Of a stretch of DNA of 64,000 bases, positions 50,810 to 60,441 are shown in pieces. The stretch is from Actinoallomurus purpureus. GTDB taxonomy: Bacteria > Actinomycetota > Actinomycetes > Streptosporangiales > Streptosporangiaceae. The position numbers were made by a program, and so were the translations under genes. Location: positions 1 to 64,000 of the forward strand of contig NZ_JAMXMY010000027.1 of NCBI RefSeq assembly GCF_024055795.1, in the 5' to 3' direction. Below the pieces are notes generated by a model that did no database searches, had not been told where the DNA came from, and worked only from the letters and a program-made list of their open reading frames with translations. The stretch's first letter is position 1. Each line of letters starts with the position of its first letter.

Positions 50810-53442
50810 GCGTCCCGGAGCTGGACGAGCTGGCGGGCCCCTGGCTGTCACGTGACGACCTGGCGCATCTGCACTCGCTGCGCAACCAGTGGGGCCAGGC
50901 ACATGTGAACGACGACCTGACCTCCCTGTCGTGGCTCACCTTCCCGCCGTACAGCGTCGGCTATCACACCGGTGCGCTGCGGATCGACGCGGTCCCGCTC
51001 GCCGCCGAACGGCTGCGCTGGTCGCCGTGGGGGGTGGAGCGCGAAGGCGCGACCGGCCGCCTCCACGTGCGCACCGACGTGCGCATGGGCTACGAGCGGT
51101 CGGACGTGCTGTGGCGGCTGACGCTGAGCAATCCCACCGATGTCACGGCCTCGGTCACGGTCGAACAGGACCTGCTGGCCTGCGCGGCGCGGTCGGAGGT
51201 GGACTGGGGCTGGCTGTACGGGACTCCCTGGACCGCCGGCCACCATCACGACTACTTCGCCACCGAGCGGATCCGGGCCGAGGTGACCGCTGTGAACCCA
51301 CGGCAGCCCCATCTCGTCCCGCCCGACGCCCGGTCGATCCGGCTCGGCCGCCCCAGGATTCCCGGAATCCAGCGGGACGAGGACCAAGAGCCGATGCTCC
51401 TCGAGACGACGCTGCCCGACCACACCGCACCCGACGCCGTACGCGAGCGGCCGCCCGGGGTGCGCTGCCGGGTCCGGCGGGTCGTCCTGCACCACCCCGA
51501 CGGCTCGCTCGAACCGGTGACCGACCGGGAGACGGAGATCGAGGCGGACACCGACGTACGGCTCGCGGCCGTCACGATCGGGGACGGTGCCGAGCTGCGG
51601 TTCGAGGTCATGTTCGATCACGCCGGTCAGTCCGGCGTCATCCTCACCCATGGCAACCATCCCGACTCCCTCCAGATCGGGTTGCGGGACGGGCACCTCA
51701 CGATGGGCCTGGCCGGGGAACGGGTCACCGCCGCCGAACGGCTTCCCTCCGGGGTATGGCACCGGATCGCGGCCCGCATCGGTCTCGACGGCGCCGAGCT
51801 GCGGGCCGGTGATGTGCCGGTCGCCGCGACCGCTCCCTGGTGGGGGGATGCGCGCTGGCAGGCCCGGATCACCGACGACGCACAGGTGATCATCGCGGAC
51901 TCCCGTACGACGGCGGTATCGGCGTACGCGTTCTCGCATGCACCGGACGAGCTCGGCCTGGACGGCTGCCGGGGCACCGCGCGGTGGGAACTGTCCCTGC
52001 CACCCGGCGGGCGTACGACGCTGGGCGTCGTGCTCGCGATCACCGACGACTCAGGCGAGGCGAGGCACACGGCCGCCACGCTCGCCGCGGACTTCGACGC
52101 GGCCTTCGAGGGCATCGCTCGCCGCTGGCGGCGGACCTGGCGGAGCGCGTTCGACCCGCAGGGCGATGAGTTCTCCGGCCATCTGCCCACGCTGCATACC
52201 GAGAACGCCGACCTGGGCCGCACGTACTATCTGGCCGCGTTGCTCGCGATCTATATGCGCAACACGAAGGTCAGCCCGCTCGGCCCGGTGTTCCTCACCG
52301 GCGGCCCGCGCCTCGGTCCCACCACCACGTTCTTCTGGGACCAGTCCGAATGGCCGCGCACGGCCGCCATGCTCGAGCCCGCCGGAACGCGCGCGTGGAT
52401 CCTGGCCGCGCTCGCCCAGCCGTACGAGGAGTGCCACTCCTTCGACACCCGCAACCTGCTGCCGATCGGTAACCACTACACCGCCAACGACCACGCGCTG
52501 TTCCGCGTGGTCGAGGCCTACATCGGCGTCACCGGCGACCTGGCGCTCCTCGACGAGCCGGCACGCGGGGGCACCGTCCTCGACCACCTGCGCCACATGG
52601 CCTATCGGCCACGGCACCGGCGTGCGCGGTTCGGCGACGGGATCCTGGCCGACTTCGGGAACGACGCGTGGGAACTGCTGGAATGCGTCCCGAACTACCG
52701 GCACGCCGTCGTGTCCTTCAACGCGGGCTACGTCGGAATGCTCCGATCGCTGGGAGCCGTCCTGCGACTCCGCGGTGCCATCGACGAGGCCGAGCGGGCT
52801 GAGGCCGATGCCGCCGAACTGGCCAGAGCGGTCCTGGCCGCCTACGCCGGGAACGGGCGCTGGAGCATCGGCTTCCCCGATCACCGTGAGGCCATCGGGC
52901 ACTGCCTGGACTTCCAGTTGGTCGCCGCCGAGATGCCGGACGTCCTACCCGAGAGCGTGCGGCGCGAGATGGCCGAGTTCGTCATCGGCAGCCTGCTCGA
53001 CGGCGATTGGATGCGAGCACTCGACCCGGACGATCCGATCGCTCCGTACGCCGACCGCCCCGACCACGGTGCCGCCGGCGCCTTCGCGGCCTGGCCCGCC
53101 GACGTCGCGTACGGGCTGTGCCGGCTCGGCCGGCCGGAGGTCGCGGCCGAAGTCCTGGCCCGCGCCCACCGGACGACGTCAGGAGCGCTGTGGGGCCAGG
53201 CGATGGAGGTCACCCGGAGCCCGCACTACCGGGTCGCCGAACACGGCGTGTCCAACCGTGACAGCAGCGCGGCCGTGGCGTTCGCCGAGACGGTGCTCGC
53301 CGGGCTGTTCGGGATCGGTGCCGGCTTCGCCGGCCTCCTCCACCCCCAAGGCTCGGCGGCATCCGTGGCCGGTGAGCTGACCAATGTCCGCGCCGTCGGC
53401 TTCGACCTGGCCCCGGCCGGTGCGGAACCCCCCAAGGAGTGA
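50806..53442 (+). CDS. six-hairpin glycosidase-like protein with internal lectin-like domain
   Basis: 878 residues from a GTG overlapping the permease stop; no signal peptide, so cytoplasmic. Residues about 1-230 are a beta-sandwich (WRLTLSNPTDVTASVTVEQD). About 240-420 looks like a LamG insert (FEVMFDHAGQSGVILTHGNH, SGVWHRIAARIGLDGAELR). About 440-860 is an (alpha/alpha)6 barrel (TTTFFWDQSEWPRTAAMLEP, NHYTANDHALFRVVEAYIG, WELLECVPNYRHAVVSFNAG), the fold of GH63/GH15/GH37-like enzymes. Conserved Asp/Glu in FFWDQSEW are candidate catalytic residues. The exact family is not clear. It would process oligosaccharides brought in by the two permeases. Confidence 0.75.
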   Translation: MSVPELDELAGPWLSRDDLAHLHSLRNQWGQAHVNDDLTSLSWLTFPPYSVGYHTGALRIDAVPLAAERLRWSPWGVEREGATGRLHVRTDVRMGYERSDVLWRLTLSNPTDVTASVTVEQDLLACAARSEVDWGWLYGTPWTAGHHHDYFATERIRAEVTAVNPRQPHLVPPDARSIRLGRPRIPGIQRDEDQEPMLLETTLPDHTAPDAVRERPPGVRCRVRRVVLHHPDGSLEPVTDRETEIEADTDVRLAAVTIGDGAELRFEVMFDHAGQSGVILTHGNHPDSLQIGLRDGHLTMGLAGERVTAAERLPSGVWHRIAARIGLDGAELRAGDVPVAATAPWWGDARWQARITDDAQVIIADSRTTAVSAYAFSHAPDELGLDGCRGTARWELSLPPGGRTTLGVVLAITDDSGEARHTAATLAADFDAAFEGIARRWRRTWRSAFDPQGDEFSGHLPTLHTENADLGRTYYLAALLAIYMRNTKVSPLGPVFLTGGPRLGPTTTFFWDQSEWPRTAAMLEPAGTRAWILAALAQPYEECHSFDTRNLLPIGNHYTANDHALFRVVEAYIGVTGDLALLDEPARGGTVLDHLRHMAYRPRHRRARFGDGILADFGNDAWELLECVPNYRHAVVSFNAGYVGMLRSLGAVLRLRGAIDEAERAEADAAELARAVLAAYAGNGRWSIGFPDHREAIGHCLDFQLVAAEMPDVLPESVRREMAEFVIGSLLDGDWMRALDPDDPIAPYADRPDHGAAGAFAAWPADVAYGLCRLGRPEVAAEVLARAHRTTSGALWGQAMEVTRSPHYRVAEHGVSNRDSSAAVAFAETVLAGLFGIGAGFAGLLHPQGSAASVAGELTNVRAVGFDLAPAGAEPPKE

Positions 53443-53444
53443 TC

Positions 53445-56400
53445 ATGATCCGACCCCCTCGGCTCAGATCGCGAGCCATCGTGCTGGCGACCGTCCTACT
53501 GACCGTTCTCTCCCTCGCCGCCGCGCCGTCCGCCGGCGCCCGCACCGTGTCCCCGGGTGCCCGGTGGGCGGCGATGCGGGCGAAGCTAGCCGGCATCCAA
53601 GGTGTGTGGAACGACGACGCCTACAAGGGCTCGATCACCCCGCTGATGCCCGACACCGCGCTGCTGGGCAATGGCGACCTCGGCGTGACCTCGGGTGGCA
53701 GTCCTGGTGTCAAGTCGTTCTACATCTCCAAGAGCGACTTCTGGACCGAGAACCCCAACCCGCGGCCCGCGGCGGTCGGCGGAGTCACCCTCCAATCGCC
53801 TGACAAGCCGCCGAACACCGACCTGGCGTTCGGCTCGGTGGCCACCGCGAGCAGCGCACATGACTCCTTCACGCCCGACCGCGCCGTCAACGGCGGATGG
53901 ACCGCCGGCTACGAAGGCTGGGTCTCCGAGATCGGCAAGCCCCAGTGGATCGCGCTGGACCTCGGCGCCCCACGGACCATCGGGCGCTTCGTGCTGTGGA
54001 ACGACGAGGCCGCCCGGCCCGGCAATGCGGCCGGCACGGCCAAGGACCTCAGGCTGCAGACCAGCACCGACGGTCAGACCTGGACCGACGCCGACACCGT
54101 CACGGGAAACTCCGCGCCGGTCATCAACAAGACGATCACCCCGGTGACCAGCCGCTACGTGCGCTTCTACTTCACCGAGCCGACCCAGGGCACCACCGAG
54201 GACTCGATCCAGAACCCGCGCGCCAGAGTCGGACGGATCAGCCTGTACGCCCCGTCCGCCGACCCGAACCTGGCGATCGGTTCTCTCGCGCAGGCCGGCA
54301 GCACACACGACACGTTCACGCCCGACCGGGCCGTCAACGGCCGCTGGACCGCCGGCTACGAAGGCTGGGTCTCCGAGGTCGGCAAACCCCAGTGGATCAC
54401 CCTGGACCTCGGAGCGGAGCAGTCCATCGCCCGCTACGTGATCAAGAACGACTCGGCCGCCCGTCCGGGCAACGACGACCACACCACCAGAGACGTCACC
54501 CTGCAGCGCAGCGACGACGGTAAGACCTGGACCGACGTCGACAGTGTCACGGACAACACCGCCGCGGTCATCGACCGGGACGTCCCGTCCTTCAAGACCC
54601 GCTATCTGCGGTTCTTCACCACCAAGCCCACGCAGGAGACGACCCAGGACTCGATCGACAATCCGCGCGCCCGGTTCGGGCAGATCTCGCTGTACCCGCT
54701 TCCCAAGACGCAACAGGACCCGGAGGCGCCACCGGCGAGCGGCCCGTTCCACGAGGAGGAGCACATCCTCGACGCGAAGGTCACCACCTCCATGACCATT
54801 GACGGTGCCGCACTCGACCTGACCACGTGGGTCGCGCCCGGTGCCGACTACCTGGTCACCTCGGTCACCTCGAAGGCCAAGGCTCCGGTCAAGCTGCAGT
54901 CGTCCACCTGGGCGGGTGCCGCGGGCAACGCCAACTCCTCCTACACCGGCACCGCGGGAGTGGAGAACGCGACGATGTGGGCCGCACGGGCGACCGCACC
55001 CGGTGCCCACTGGACCTCTCGCGCCGCGATGGCCACCCGGATCCTGGGCGCGCGGTCGGTCGATCCGCCGTCGGCCTCCGGCCCGACCGCGGCGACCACC
55101 TTCACCATCGCGCCCAGGCAGACGGTGCGCATCGTCACGGCGGTCACCGGCGGGGGCCAGAACGTCCAGGACCCGCAGGACGAGGCGGTCAAGCTGGCCG
55201 CTGGTCAGAACGGCCAGAGCGTCGACCGGCTGCGTGACCAGGACGTGTCCTGGTGGAAGACCTACTGGCAGCAGTCCGGAATCGACGTTCCCGACGCCGT
55301 CCTGGAGAAGTACTACTACGCGGCCCAGTACTTCATCGGCTCGGCCAGCCGCCCCGGGCACACCGCACCCGGCCTGTACGGCATCTGGACGACGACGGAT
55401 TTCCCGTCGTTCAACGGCGACTATCACATGAACTACAACATGGCGGGCCCGTTCTACGGCGTCTACTCCAGCAACCGGCCCGAACTGGCACAGCCGTACT
55501 TCGACGCGATGCTGGCCTATGTCCCGGAAGCCCGGCGGCGGGCCCAGCACGATCTCACCCGGGTCAAGCCCGACTACATCGGCAAGCGGTTCCCCAGCGG
55601 CGGGGTTCCGGGTGGACTGCTGTTCCCCGTCGGCATCGGTCCGTTCGGCTCCACGACCGACGACCAGTATCTCCAGCAGGTCGTCGACTCGCTGTTCGCC
55701 GCCTCCCAGTTCGTGTCGTACTACGAGTACACGCAGGACCGCACGTTCCTGCGGGAGAAGGCGTACCCGTTCCTCTCGGAGGTCGCCGAGTTCTTCGAGA
55801 ACTACCTGGAGTGGGACGACCAGGCCAAGCGGTACGTGCTCTGGAGCGGACCGCAGGAGAACGCGTGGGGACGCAATTCCTCCTCCGACATCGGGCTCCT
55901 GAAGTCCGTGCTGTCCACCCTGATCTCGGGCAGCCGGGGCCTCGGCGTCGACCCGGCCAAGCGGGCGAAGTGGCAGCACATCCTGGACCACCTGGCGCCT
56001 CCGCCCACGGCCGTGCACAACGGCACCACGGTGTACTCGCTGGTCGATGCGGGCACCATGCAGGGCGGTGACACCCGGGACATCCGGCCCGGCGACAACA
56101 CCGTCAACCTGGAGTTCATCCACCCGGGCGGGGTGCTCGGCATCAACGGACCGGCCGCGGAGCGCAAGACCGCGATTGACACCATCGACGTGATGAACTC
56201 GTGGGGGCAGGCGAACAGCTTCGTCAAGATCTTCACCCAGGCGGCACAGGTCGGCTATCCGGCGCAGTCCCTGATCGACAAGCTGGACGCGCAGCTCCGC
56301 GAGAGCATGGCCGCCAACCTGCGCATCGCCGACCCGTACCACGGGATCGAGAAGTCCGGTACGACCGAGGCGGTCAACGACCTGCTGGTACAGACCGACC

Positions 56401-56690
56401 AGGGAATCACGGTTCTGTTCCCGGAGTGGCCGACCGGCAAGGACGCCGCCTTCTACCGGCTGCGACAGCCGGGCGCGTTCGAGATCACCAGTGCTCGGCG
56501 GCACGGCGTCGTCGAGACCACGGAGATCACCAGCGACGCGGGCCTGCCGTTCAAGCTCGCCAACCCCTGGCCGGGTGAACGGGTCTCGGTCACCGACGGA
56601 CACGGAGGGCCGGTCCGGTTCACGATCACCGGCGGGATCATCTCCTTCGGCACCACCAAGGGCGGCGTCTATCGGATCTCGAGCCGGTAG
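53445..56690 (+). CDS. secreted GH95-like glycosidase with tandem F5/8-type C domains
   Basis: 1081 residues; the ATG follows AAGGAG by 5 bp (a GTG two codons earlier is less likely). Signal peptide about 1-27. The early part (about 35-110) reads NDDAYKGSITPLMPDTALLGNGDLGVTSGG, the GH95-type N-terminal sandwich start. Two nearly identical discoidin-like (CBM32) domains follow (about 125-275 and 276-425). The catalytic (alpha/alpha)6 half (about 600-980) has GIWTTTDFPSFNGDYHMNYN. Plausible targets are fucosylated or other branched plant or algal glycans. It would trim polymer outside before uptake. Confidence 0.8.
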   Translation: MIRPPRLRSRAIVLATVLLTVLSLAAAPSAGARTVSPGARWAAMRAKLAGIQGVWNDDAYKGSITPLMPDTALLGNGDLGVTSGGSPGVKSFYISKSDFWTENPNPRPAAVGGVTLQSPDKPPNTDLAFGSVATASSAHDSFTPDRAVNGGWTAGYEGWVSEIGKPQWIALDLGAPRTIGRFVLWNDEAARPGNAAGTAKDLRLQTSTDGQTWTDADTVTGNSAPVINKTITPVTSRYVRFYFTEPTQGTTEDSIQNPRARVGRISLYAPSADPNLAIGSLAQAGSTHDTFTPDRAVNGRWTAGYEGWVSEVGKPQWITLDLGAEQSIARYVIKNDSAARPGNDDHTTRDVTLQRSDDGKTWTDVDSVTDNTAAVIDRDVPSFKTRYLRFFTTKPTQETTQDSIDNPRARFGQISLYPLPKTQQDPEAPPASGPFHEEEHILDAKVTTSMTIDGAALDLTTWVAPGADYLVTSVTSKAKAPVKLQSSTWAGAAGNANSSYTGTAGVENATMWAARATAPGAHWTSRAAMATRILGARSVDPPSASGPTAATTFTIAPRQTVRIVTAVTGGGQNVQDPQDEAVKLAAGQNGQSVDRLRDQDVSWWKTYWQQSGIDVPDAVLEKYYYAAQYFIGSASRPGHTAPGLYGIWTTTDFPSFNGDYHMNYNMAGPFYGVYSSNRPELAQPYFDAMLAYVPEARRRAQHDLTRVKPDYIGKRFPSGGVPGGLLFPVGIGPFGSTTDDQYLQQVVDSLFAASQFVSYYEYTQDRTFLREKAYPFLSEVAEFFENYLEWDDQAKRYVLWSGPQENAWGRNSSSDIGLLKSVLSTLISGSRGLGVDPAKRAKWQHILDHLAPPPTAVHNGTTVYSLVDAGTMQGGDTRDIRPGDNTVNLEFIHPGGVLGINGPAAERKTAIDTIDVMNSWGQANSFVKIFTQAAQVGYPAQSLIDKLDAQLRESMAANLRIADPYHGIEKSGTTEAVNDLLVQTDQGITVLFPEWPTGKDAAFYRLRQPGAFEITSARRHGVVETTEITSDAGLPFKLANPWPGERVSVTDGHGGPVRFTITGGIISFGTTKGGVYRISSR
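53823..54716. repeat. 447-bp duplicated F5/8-type C domain coding unit
   Basis: The two units run in tandem, 447 bp (149 codons) apart. They share DNA-level stretches such as those encoding DRAVNG and TAGYEGWVSE, which is stronger than needed for protein conservation, so the duplication is fairly recent. Confidence 0.75.
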
Positions 56691-56838
56691 ACAGCCGGGA
56701 GGGCGCCGATGGTGGGTCCGCTGTAGCGGCTTTGCCGGCCGTGATGCAGCCGAATAGTGAGGTTGCGCAAGATCGCGCACCGCGGACGGTAGTTCTCTAA
56801 GCAGCGACCGACGGTCGCCCAAAGGAAAGGACAACCTC

Positions 56839-56952
56839 ATGCTTCACGGTCGAATCCCGTTCGAACCGCTCGGCACCACGCCGGAAGAGCCGCCGCAGCC
56901 CATCGGGCCGAGCTGGCCGGTGGAACCGGCGCCGAAGCCGTCGGGGCGGTGA
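56839..56952 (+). CDS. 37-residue proline-rich peptide
   Basis: MLHGRIPFEPLG...GPSWPVEPAPKPSGR: eleven Pro in 37 residues. AAAGGAAAGGA ends 7 bp before the ATG, an excellent ribosome site, and a very strong terminator follows 48 bp after the stop. It has no partner gene on the same strand. It could be a signalling peptide, a short chaperone-like peptide or a leader peptide. No known family. The reading as a real gene is good; function unknown. Confidence 0.6.
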   Translation: MLHGRIPFEPLGTTPEEPPQPIGPSWPVEPAPKPSGR

Positions 56953-57000
56953 CCAACGACACCGCATGAGGGCTCCGTCTGAGGAACCCTGATCAACTGA

Positions 57001-57039
57001 TCCCGGCGGGGTGGTTCTGTTGAACCACTCCCGCCGGGA
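57001..57039 (+). terminator. 17-bp hairpin terminator
   Basis: TCCCGGCGGGGTGGTTC pairs with GAACCAC-T-CCCGCCGGGA (one bulge) across a TGTT loop, followed by CTCTTT. It ends the proline-rich peptide gene. Confidence 0.8.
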
Positions 57040-57501
57040 CTCTTTCATCTCTGGCCCTTTAAAAGGACCGAAGCCGGTCTCGTTCTCGTCCGAGGGACCC
57101 CAGACCCCGTGCAGCAGTTGCTGCTGGCTGACCTGGGACTAATCGCTGAGGTAGTGGTGTCCTGGCTTGGCGGGATGGGGACCACGCGCTTCTCGCCGAC
57201 CGGCCGCCGCTCCGGGTTTCCGGCCCCCGATCGCGACTCGGGTGAGCTGGGAGGGTCCCGGTGCACCCGCTTGGTGCCTTCTGGGCGTGGTGCCCAGTGT
57301 GGCTCAAGCGGCAACGGACGCAGAGCTGGCCCCAAGGCGTACCGGCCGAGCGAGTTTTCGCAGTTGCGTCCGTGCCAGAGCCAGGATTCAAGCGTCGTTG
57401 ACAGGGTGATCTCTGTGCGGTGGAAGTCCATCGTGGATCCGCTATCGGTGACGCGAGGGCGGTCACCGGTGTCTAGTTTTATGCCTCCGCCGGAATCAAA
57501 G
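57040..57501. other. 460-bp region with no recognised gene
   Basis: Frames are open on both strands but lack ribosome sites and family-like sequence (Arg/Pro/Ser-rich readings only). No repeats of note. Probably degraded or non-coding. Confidence 0.4.
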
Positions 57502-57535
57502 ATCCCGGTCCCTCGCCTGAGCGAGGGACCGGGAT
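57502..57535 (-). terminator. 15-bp perfect hairpin terminator
   Basis: ATCCCGGTCCCTCGC pairs with GCGAGGGACCGGGAT across a CTGA loop. On the minus strand it is followed by CTTTGATT, matching an intrinsic terminator 49 bp after the small gene at 57.6 kb. Confidence 0.8.
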
Positions 57536-57583
57536 TCGTTGGTCACCAGCCGGCCAGGGCGGTGACCTGTTCAGCAATCGGGA

Positions 57584-57772
57584 CTAGTCGGCGTTCTCGA
57601 TGAGCTCCTTCGCTTTGCTCTCCGAGATCCCGTTTGCCGTGGCGAGGGAGCTGACCGCGCCATTGAGGGTTACGTCCCCGTTCGCGACGCCGCCCTTGAG
57701 ATTGGCGGCCTGCTGCGGGAGGTCAGGGGAGTGACGTCCCCAGTCTTCGTCGTCTCCTCCGCGTCGCGCCAT
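57584..57772 (-). CDS. 62-residue acidic protein of unknown function
   Basis: The ATG sits 5 bp after AGGAGGAAG, a near-ideal ribosome site, and a strong terminator follows. The peptide is charged and Gly/Asn-rich (MARRGGDDEDWGRHSPDLPQ, VANGDVTLNGAV, ISESKAKELIENAD). The last 25 residues are likely helical (SAP- or HeH-like spacing, ISESKAKELIE). Soluble, no signal. No family recognised. Confidence 0.75.
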   Translation of the reverse strand: MARRGGDDEDWGRHSPDLPQQAANLKGGVANGDVTLNGAVSSLATANGISESKAKELIENAD

Positions 57773-57909
57773 GTCTTCCTCCTGGTGATAGTCGGTGTGT
57801 GGCCGACTGTTCGGGTTTCCTTGGCTGTGTGTTCCGCGTGCCGTTTAGCGCACGCACAAGGGATTGTCCGTACGCACCGCGTATCGGCCATCGCAGGAAA
57901 CCCGGTCAC

Positions 57910-58110
57910 ACCTGATTGGCTCGGGTCCGGCGGCTGGCCAACCAAGCATTCTTCGAGAAGCTGCTCGTCACGGACGATCTCGACGGCGTGAAGGTCGCAG
58001 GTGCCGTCATCCGGGAGCCCTGGGCCAGCCTGCTCGCCGAAGACCTACGTAGCGAACAGCCGCTCAACGCAACGAACCTCGACCCTGTTGATCTTGGCCG
58101 AGGTTCGAAA
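57910..58110 (+). pseudogene. C-terminal remnant of a serine recombinase
   Basis: A TTG-start stretch reads RVRRLANQAFFEKLLVTDDL and VAGAVIREPWASLLAEDLRS. This resembles the C-terminal end of large serine integrases from actinomycete integrative elements (RRLANQAFF... tail). The catalytic N-terminus is absent. It implies that an integrative element once ended here. No att site can be placed. Confidence 0.45.
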
Positions 58111-58277
58111 ATGATGACTTTGGTGCCCCGGCGGGATACACACCACATCTACGGCGCCACGACCGGCATCTTCATCCGACCGGCTGGTCATCGAAGCACA
58201 AGTTCGCCTCAAATAGAGTTTCGAGACGCAGCCAACCAGCCCCTGCCGGCGAAGCCCAACCCGACGATCATCGGGTA

Positions 58278-58306
58278 TTGACACCGGAGACGCGTGACAC
58301 GAGAGT
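58278..58306 (+). promoter_or_regulatory. promoter with consensus -35
   Basis: TTGACA at 58278-58283 and GAGAGT at 58301-58306 with 17-bp spacing; the -10 matches only three of six bases. The ATG of the next gene lies 9 bp later and no ribosome site is seen, so the mRNA may be leaderless or nearly so. Confidence 0.45.
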
Positions 58307-58315
58307 GTCCGCGCG

Positions 58316-60058
58316 ATGGACGCCAAAGATCTGACAACCGCAGAACGCCGTGTCTACCGGGCCTTTCCCCGTGGCGACGAGGTCGACTTCCGCGACGGCG
58401 ATGACGATCCCGCCGACGGTGCGTCCTGGGGCCCCGAACGGACCATCCGTGCCAAAGTTCTCCGTACGCTGCTCCTCCGCGAGGGTGCCGGTCGAGCCCA
58501 GATACCCGCGCTGCGGATCGTCGGCGCCCGCATCACCGGTCCGCTGGACATGCGGAACGCGGTCGTCATGCATCCCGTCCGCCTCAGAGCCTGCTACTTC
58601 GAGGAGGCGCCGAACCTGTACGCCGCGCGGACCCGCCAGCTCAATTTCTCCGGGTCGGTCCTTCCCGATCTGGTCGCCACCGAGATCCAGATGGAAGGTG
58701 CTCTGCACCTCACCGATTGCCACGTCCTCGGAACGGTACGGCTGGTCAGCGCGAGGATCACCGGCGCGCTCCTGCTGGACGGCGCCCGCCTCGGCTCGGG
58801 AAAGGGCGAAGTTCTCCAGCTCAATCCGGCGCACATCGAACATGACCTGTGGGGCCCATGCCTCAGCGCAGCCGAGCAGGTCCGGCTGGACGGGGCGCAC
58901 ATCGGCGGCGCGTTGAACCTCCAAAACGCCAAACTGACCAACCCCGGCGAGGTCTGCCTACGGGGAGTCAATCTCACCATCGGTTCGGGAATCTATGGCG
59001 AACGCCTGACCTCCCACGGAGAGATCAGGCTGACCGGCGCCCGGATCGGCGGCTCGTTCAACGTCTCAAACGCCGCGCTCACCAACCCTGGTGGCCCCGC
59101 TCTGACAGCCCCAGTGATCAACGTCGGGCTCGACATGCTCTGCGTCCGGATGCAAACCGAAGGACATGTCCGATTCAGAGGCGCGCGCATCGCCGGGGTC
59201 GTGAACCTCGACGACGCGACGCTCACCGATCCCGCCGGCACCGCCTTGCAGGCCGAGAACCTCGCCGTCGGCACGGATCTTCAGGGGATGCGGCTACGCG
59301 CCGACGGCCGAGTGGACCTGCGGGGAGCGAAGATCACAGGCCAGCTCAACCTCGCCTACGCCAGGCTCGCCAATGCGGGCGGCATGGCTCTGCAGGCCAG
59401 TGGCTGCACGGCGGCCGAGTGCTGGCTGCGCGATGCGGAGCCGATCGTAGGGTCGGTCAACCTGCGCCGTGCGCAGTTCGATCTCCTCCACGCCGCCCCC
59501 GGCGTCTGGCCCGGCTCCGTCAAGCTCGATGGCCTGACCTACGGCAGACTGACTCCCCACCTGCCCGCGCGTGAACGCCTGGAACTCCTGGAACGCGACG
59601 AGGACGGCTACGTTCCGCACGCCTATGAGCAACTCGCCGGCGCGTACAGCCGCATCGGAGACGATGCCGCGGCACGCCTCGTACAACTGGCAAAGCAACG
59701 CCGGCACCGTTCCACCCTTCCCTGGTACGCCAAGGTCTGGGGATATCTGCAGGACGCCACCGTCGGCTACGGCTACCGACCGATGCGCGCGGCCGCCTGG
59801 CTGGCCGTACTGCTGGCCATCGGCACCATGACCTTCGGGCTGCACCACCCGCCGCCGCTGGAACACGGCAAGGCACCCGGCTTCAACCCAGTCATCTACA
59901 CCCTGAACCTGCTACTGCCGATCGTGGACTTCGGCCAGGCAAAAGCGTTCAACCCGCAAGGCCCGTACCAGTGGCTCTCGTACCTGCTCATCGCCGCGGG
60001 CTGGATCCTCGCCACCACCGTCCTCGCAGGCATCACCCGCACGATCAACCGCCAGTAG
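58316..60058 (+). CDS. beta-solenoid membrane protein (pentapeptide-like repeats)
   Basis: 580 residues. After an N-terminal segment (MDAKDLTTAERRVYRAF...) about ten units of 30-40 residues repeat the pattern LRLAGARIxGxLNLxNAxLTNPGG (for example IGGALNLQNAKLTNPGE, IGGSFNVSNAALTNPGG, ITGQLNLAYARLANAGG), giving a solenoid. Two or three membrane helices end the protein (WLAVLLAIGTMTFGL, LLLPIVDFG, YLLIAAGWILATTVLAGI). Actinomycete homologues are often called membrane-associated oxidoreductases without evidence for that. Function unknown. Promoter with good -35 precedes it. Confidence 0.8.
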   Translation: MDAKDLTTAERRVYRAFPRGDEVDFRDGDDDPADGASWGPERTIRAKVLRTLLLREGAGRAQIPALRIVGARITGPLDMRNAVVMHPVRLRACYFEEAPNLYAARTRQLNFSGSVLPDLVATEIQMEGALHLTDCHVLGTVRLVSARITGALLLDGARLGSGKGEVLQLNPAHIEHDLWGPCLSAAEQVRLDGAHIGGALNLQNAKLTNPGEVCLRGVNLTIGSGIYGERLTSHGEIRLTGARIGGSFNVSNAALTNPGGPALTAPVINVGLDMLCVRMQTEGHVRFRGARIAGVVNLDDATLTDPAGTALQAENLAVGTDLQGMRLRADGRVDLRGAKITGQLNLAYARLANAGGMALQASGCTAAECWLRDAEPIVGSVNLRRAQFDLLHAAPGVWPGSVKLDGLTYGRLTPHLPARERLELLERDEDGYVPHAYEQLAGAYSRIGDDAAARLVQLAKQRRHRSTLPWYAKVWGYLQDATVGYGYRPMRAAAWLAVLLAIGTMTFGLHHPPPLEHGKAPGFNPVIYTLNLLLPIVDFGQAKAFNPQGPYQWLSYLLIAAGWILATTVLAGITRTINRQ

Positions 60059-60358
60059 GTACCACTACCGGCACGCCGACCAGCCGACGGAAACCTCTGT
60101 ACTGTCAATCCCCTCAAAGCGTGGAGGCGCTCTTATGCCACTTCGGCCCTGAGCTGGGCCGTTGATGTCCTCCGTGCTTCTGCCATGTGATGTTCGAACG
60201 TGATCGGTGCGAGCCCGTTTGACGTCTCCCCCCCGCAGGACGACGCCGAAGGGCCAGACCTTCATCTCCTGCAGGGCACCACATCCAGCAAGATCGCCTA
60301 CACACCAACCTCACCTTCAGCGCTCGTGGCGCACCTAAAGAACAAGCTAAGAACGAAA
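60059..60358. other. 300-bp region, no supported gene
   Basis: A GTG near 60199 opens a short frame (MIGASPFDVSPPQDDAEGPD... to about 60374) with no ribosome site. It reads partly like protein but cannot be supported. Otherwise nothing seen. Confidence 0.35.
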
Positions 60359-60402
60359 CCGCCCCTTCGCCTCTGAAGAGAACTCCAGAGGCAAAGGGGC
60401 GG
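60359..60402. terminator. 17-bp hairpin terminator
   Basis: CCGCCCCTTCGCCTCTG pairs with CAGAGGCAAAGGGGCGG (single mismatch) across a ten-base loop. It can end the small gene on the minus strand, and the plus-strand transcript from the left. Confidence 0.75.
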
Positions 60403-60441
60403 CGTATTGGAGGCTGTCGTTCTAAGTGGCCAGTTCCCTAG

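Noticed and set aside
53586-56840. An open frame of over 1000 codons antisense to the GH95-like gene
   Set aside because: Arg/Gly/Val/Asp-rich with no domain; a typical mirror of a high-GC coding frame.
57045-57603. Overlapping frames on both strands between 57.0 and 57.6 kb
   Set aside because: Arg/Pro/Ser-rich, no start signals; only the minus-strand gene at 57584-57772 is supported.
60199-60374. Short gene starting at a GTG near 60199
   Set aside because: No ribosome site, no family, and no spacing to neighbours that would support translation.
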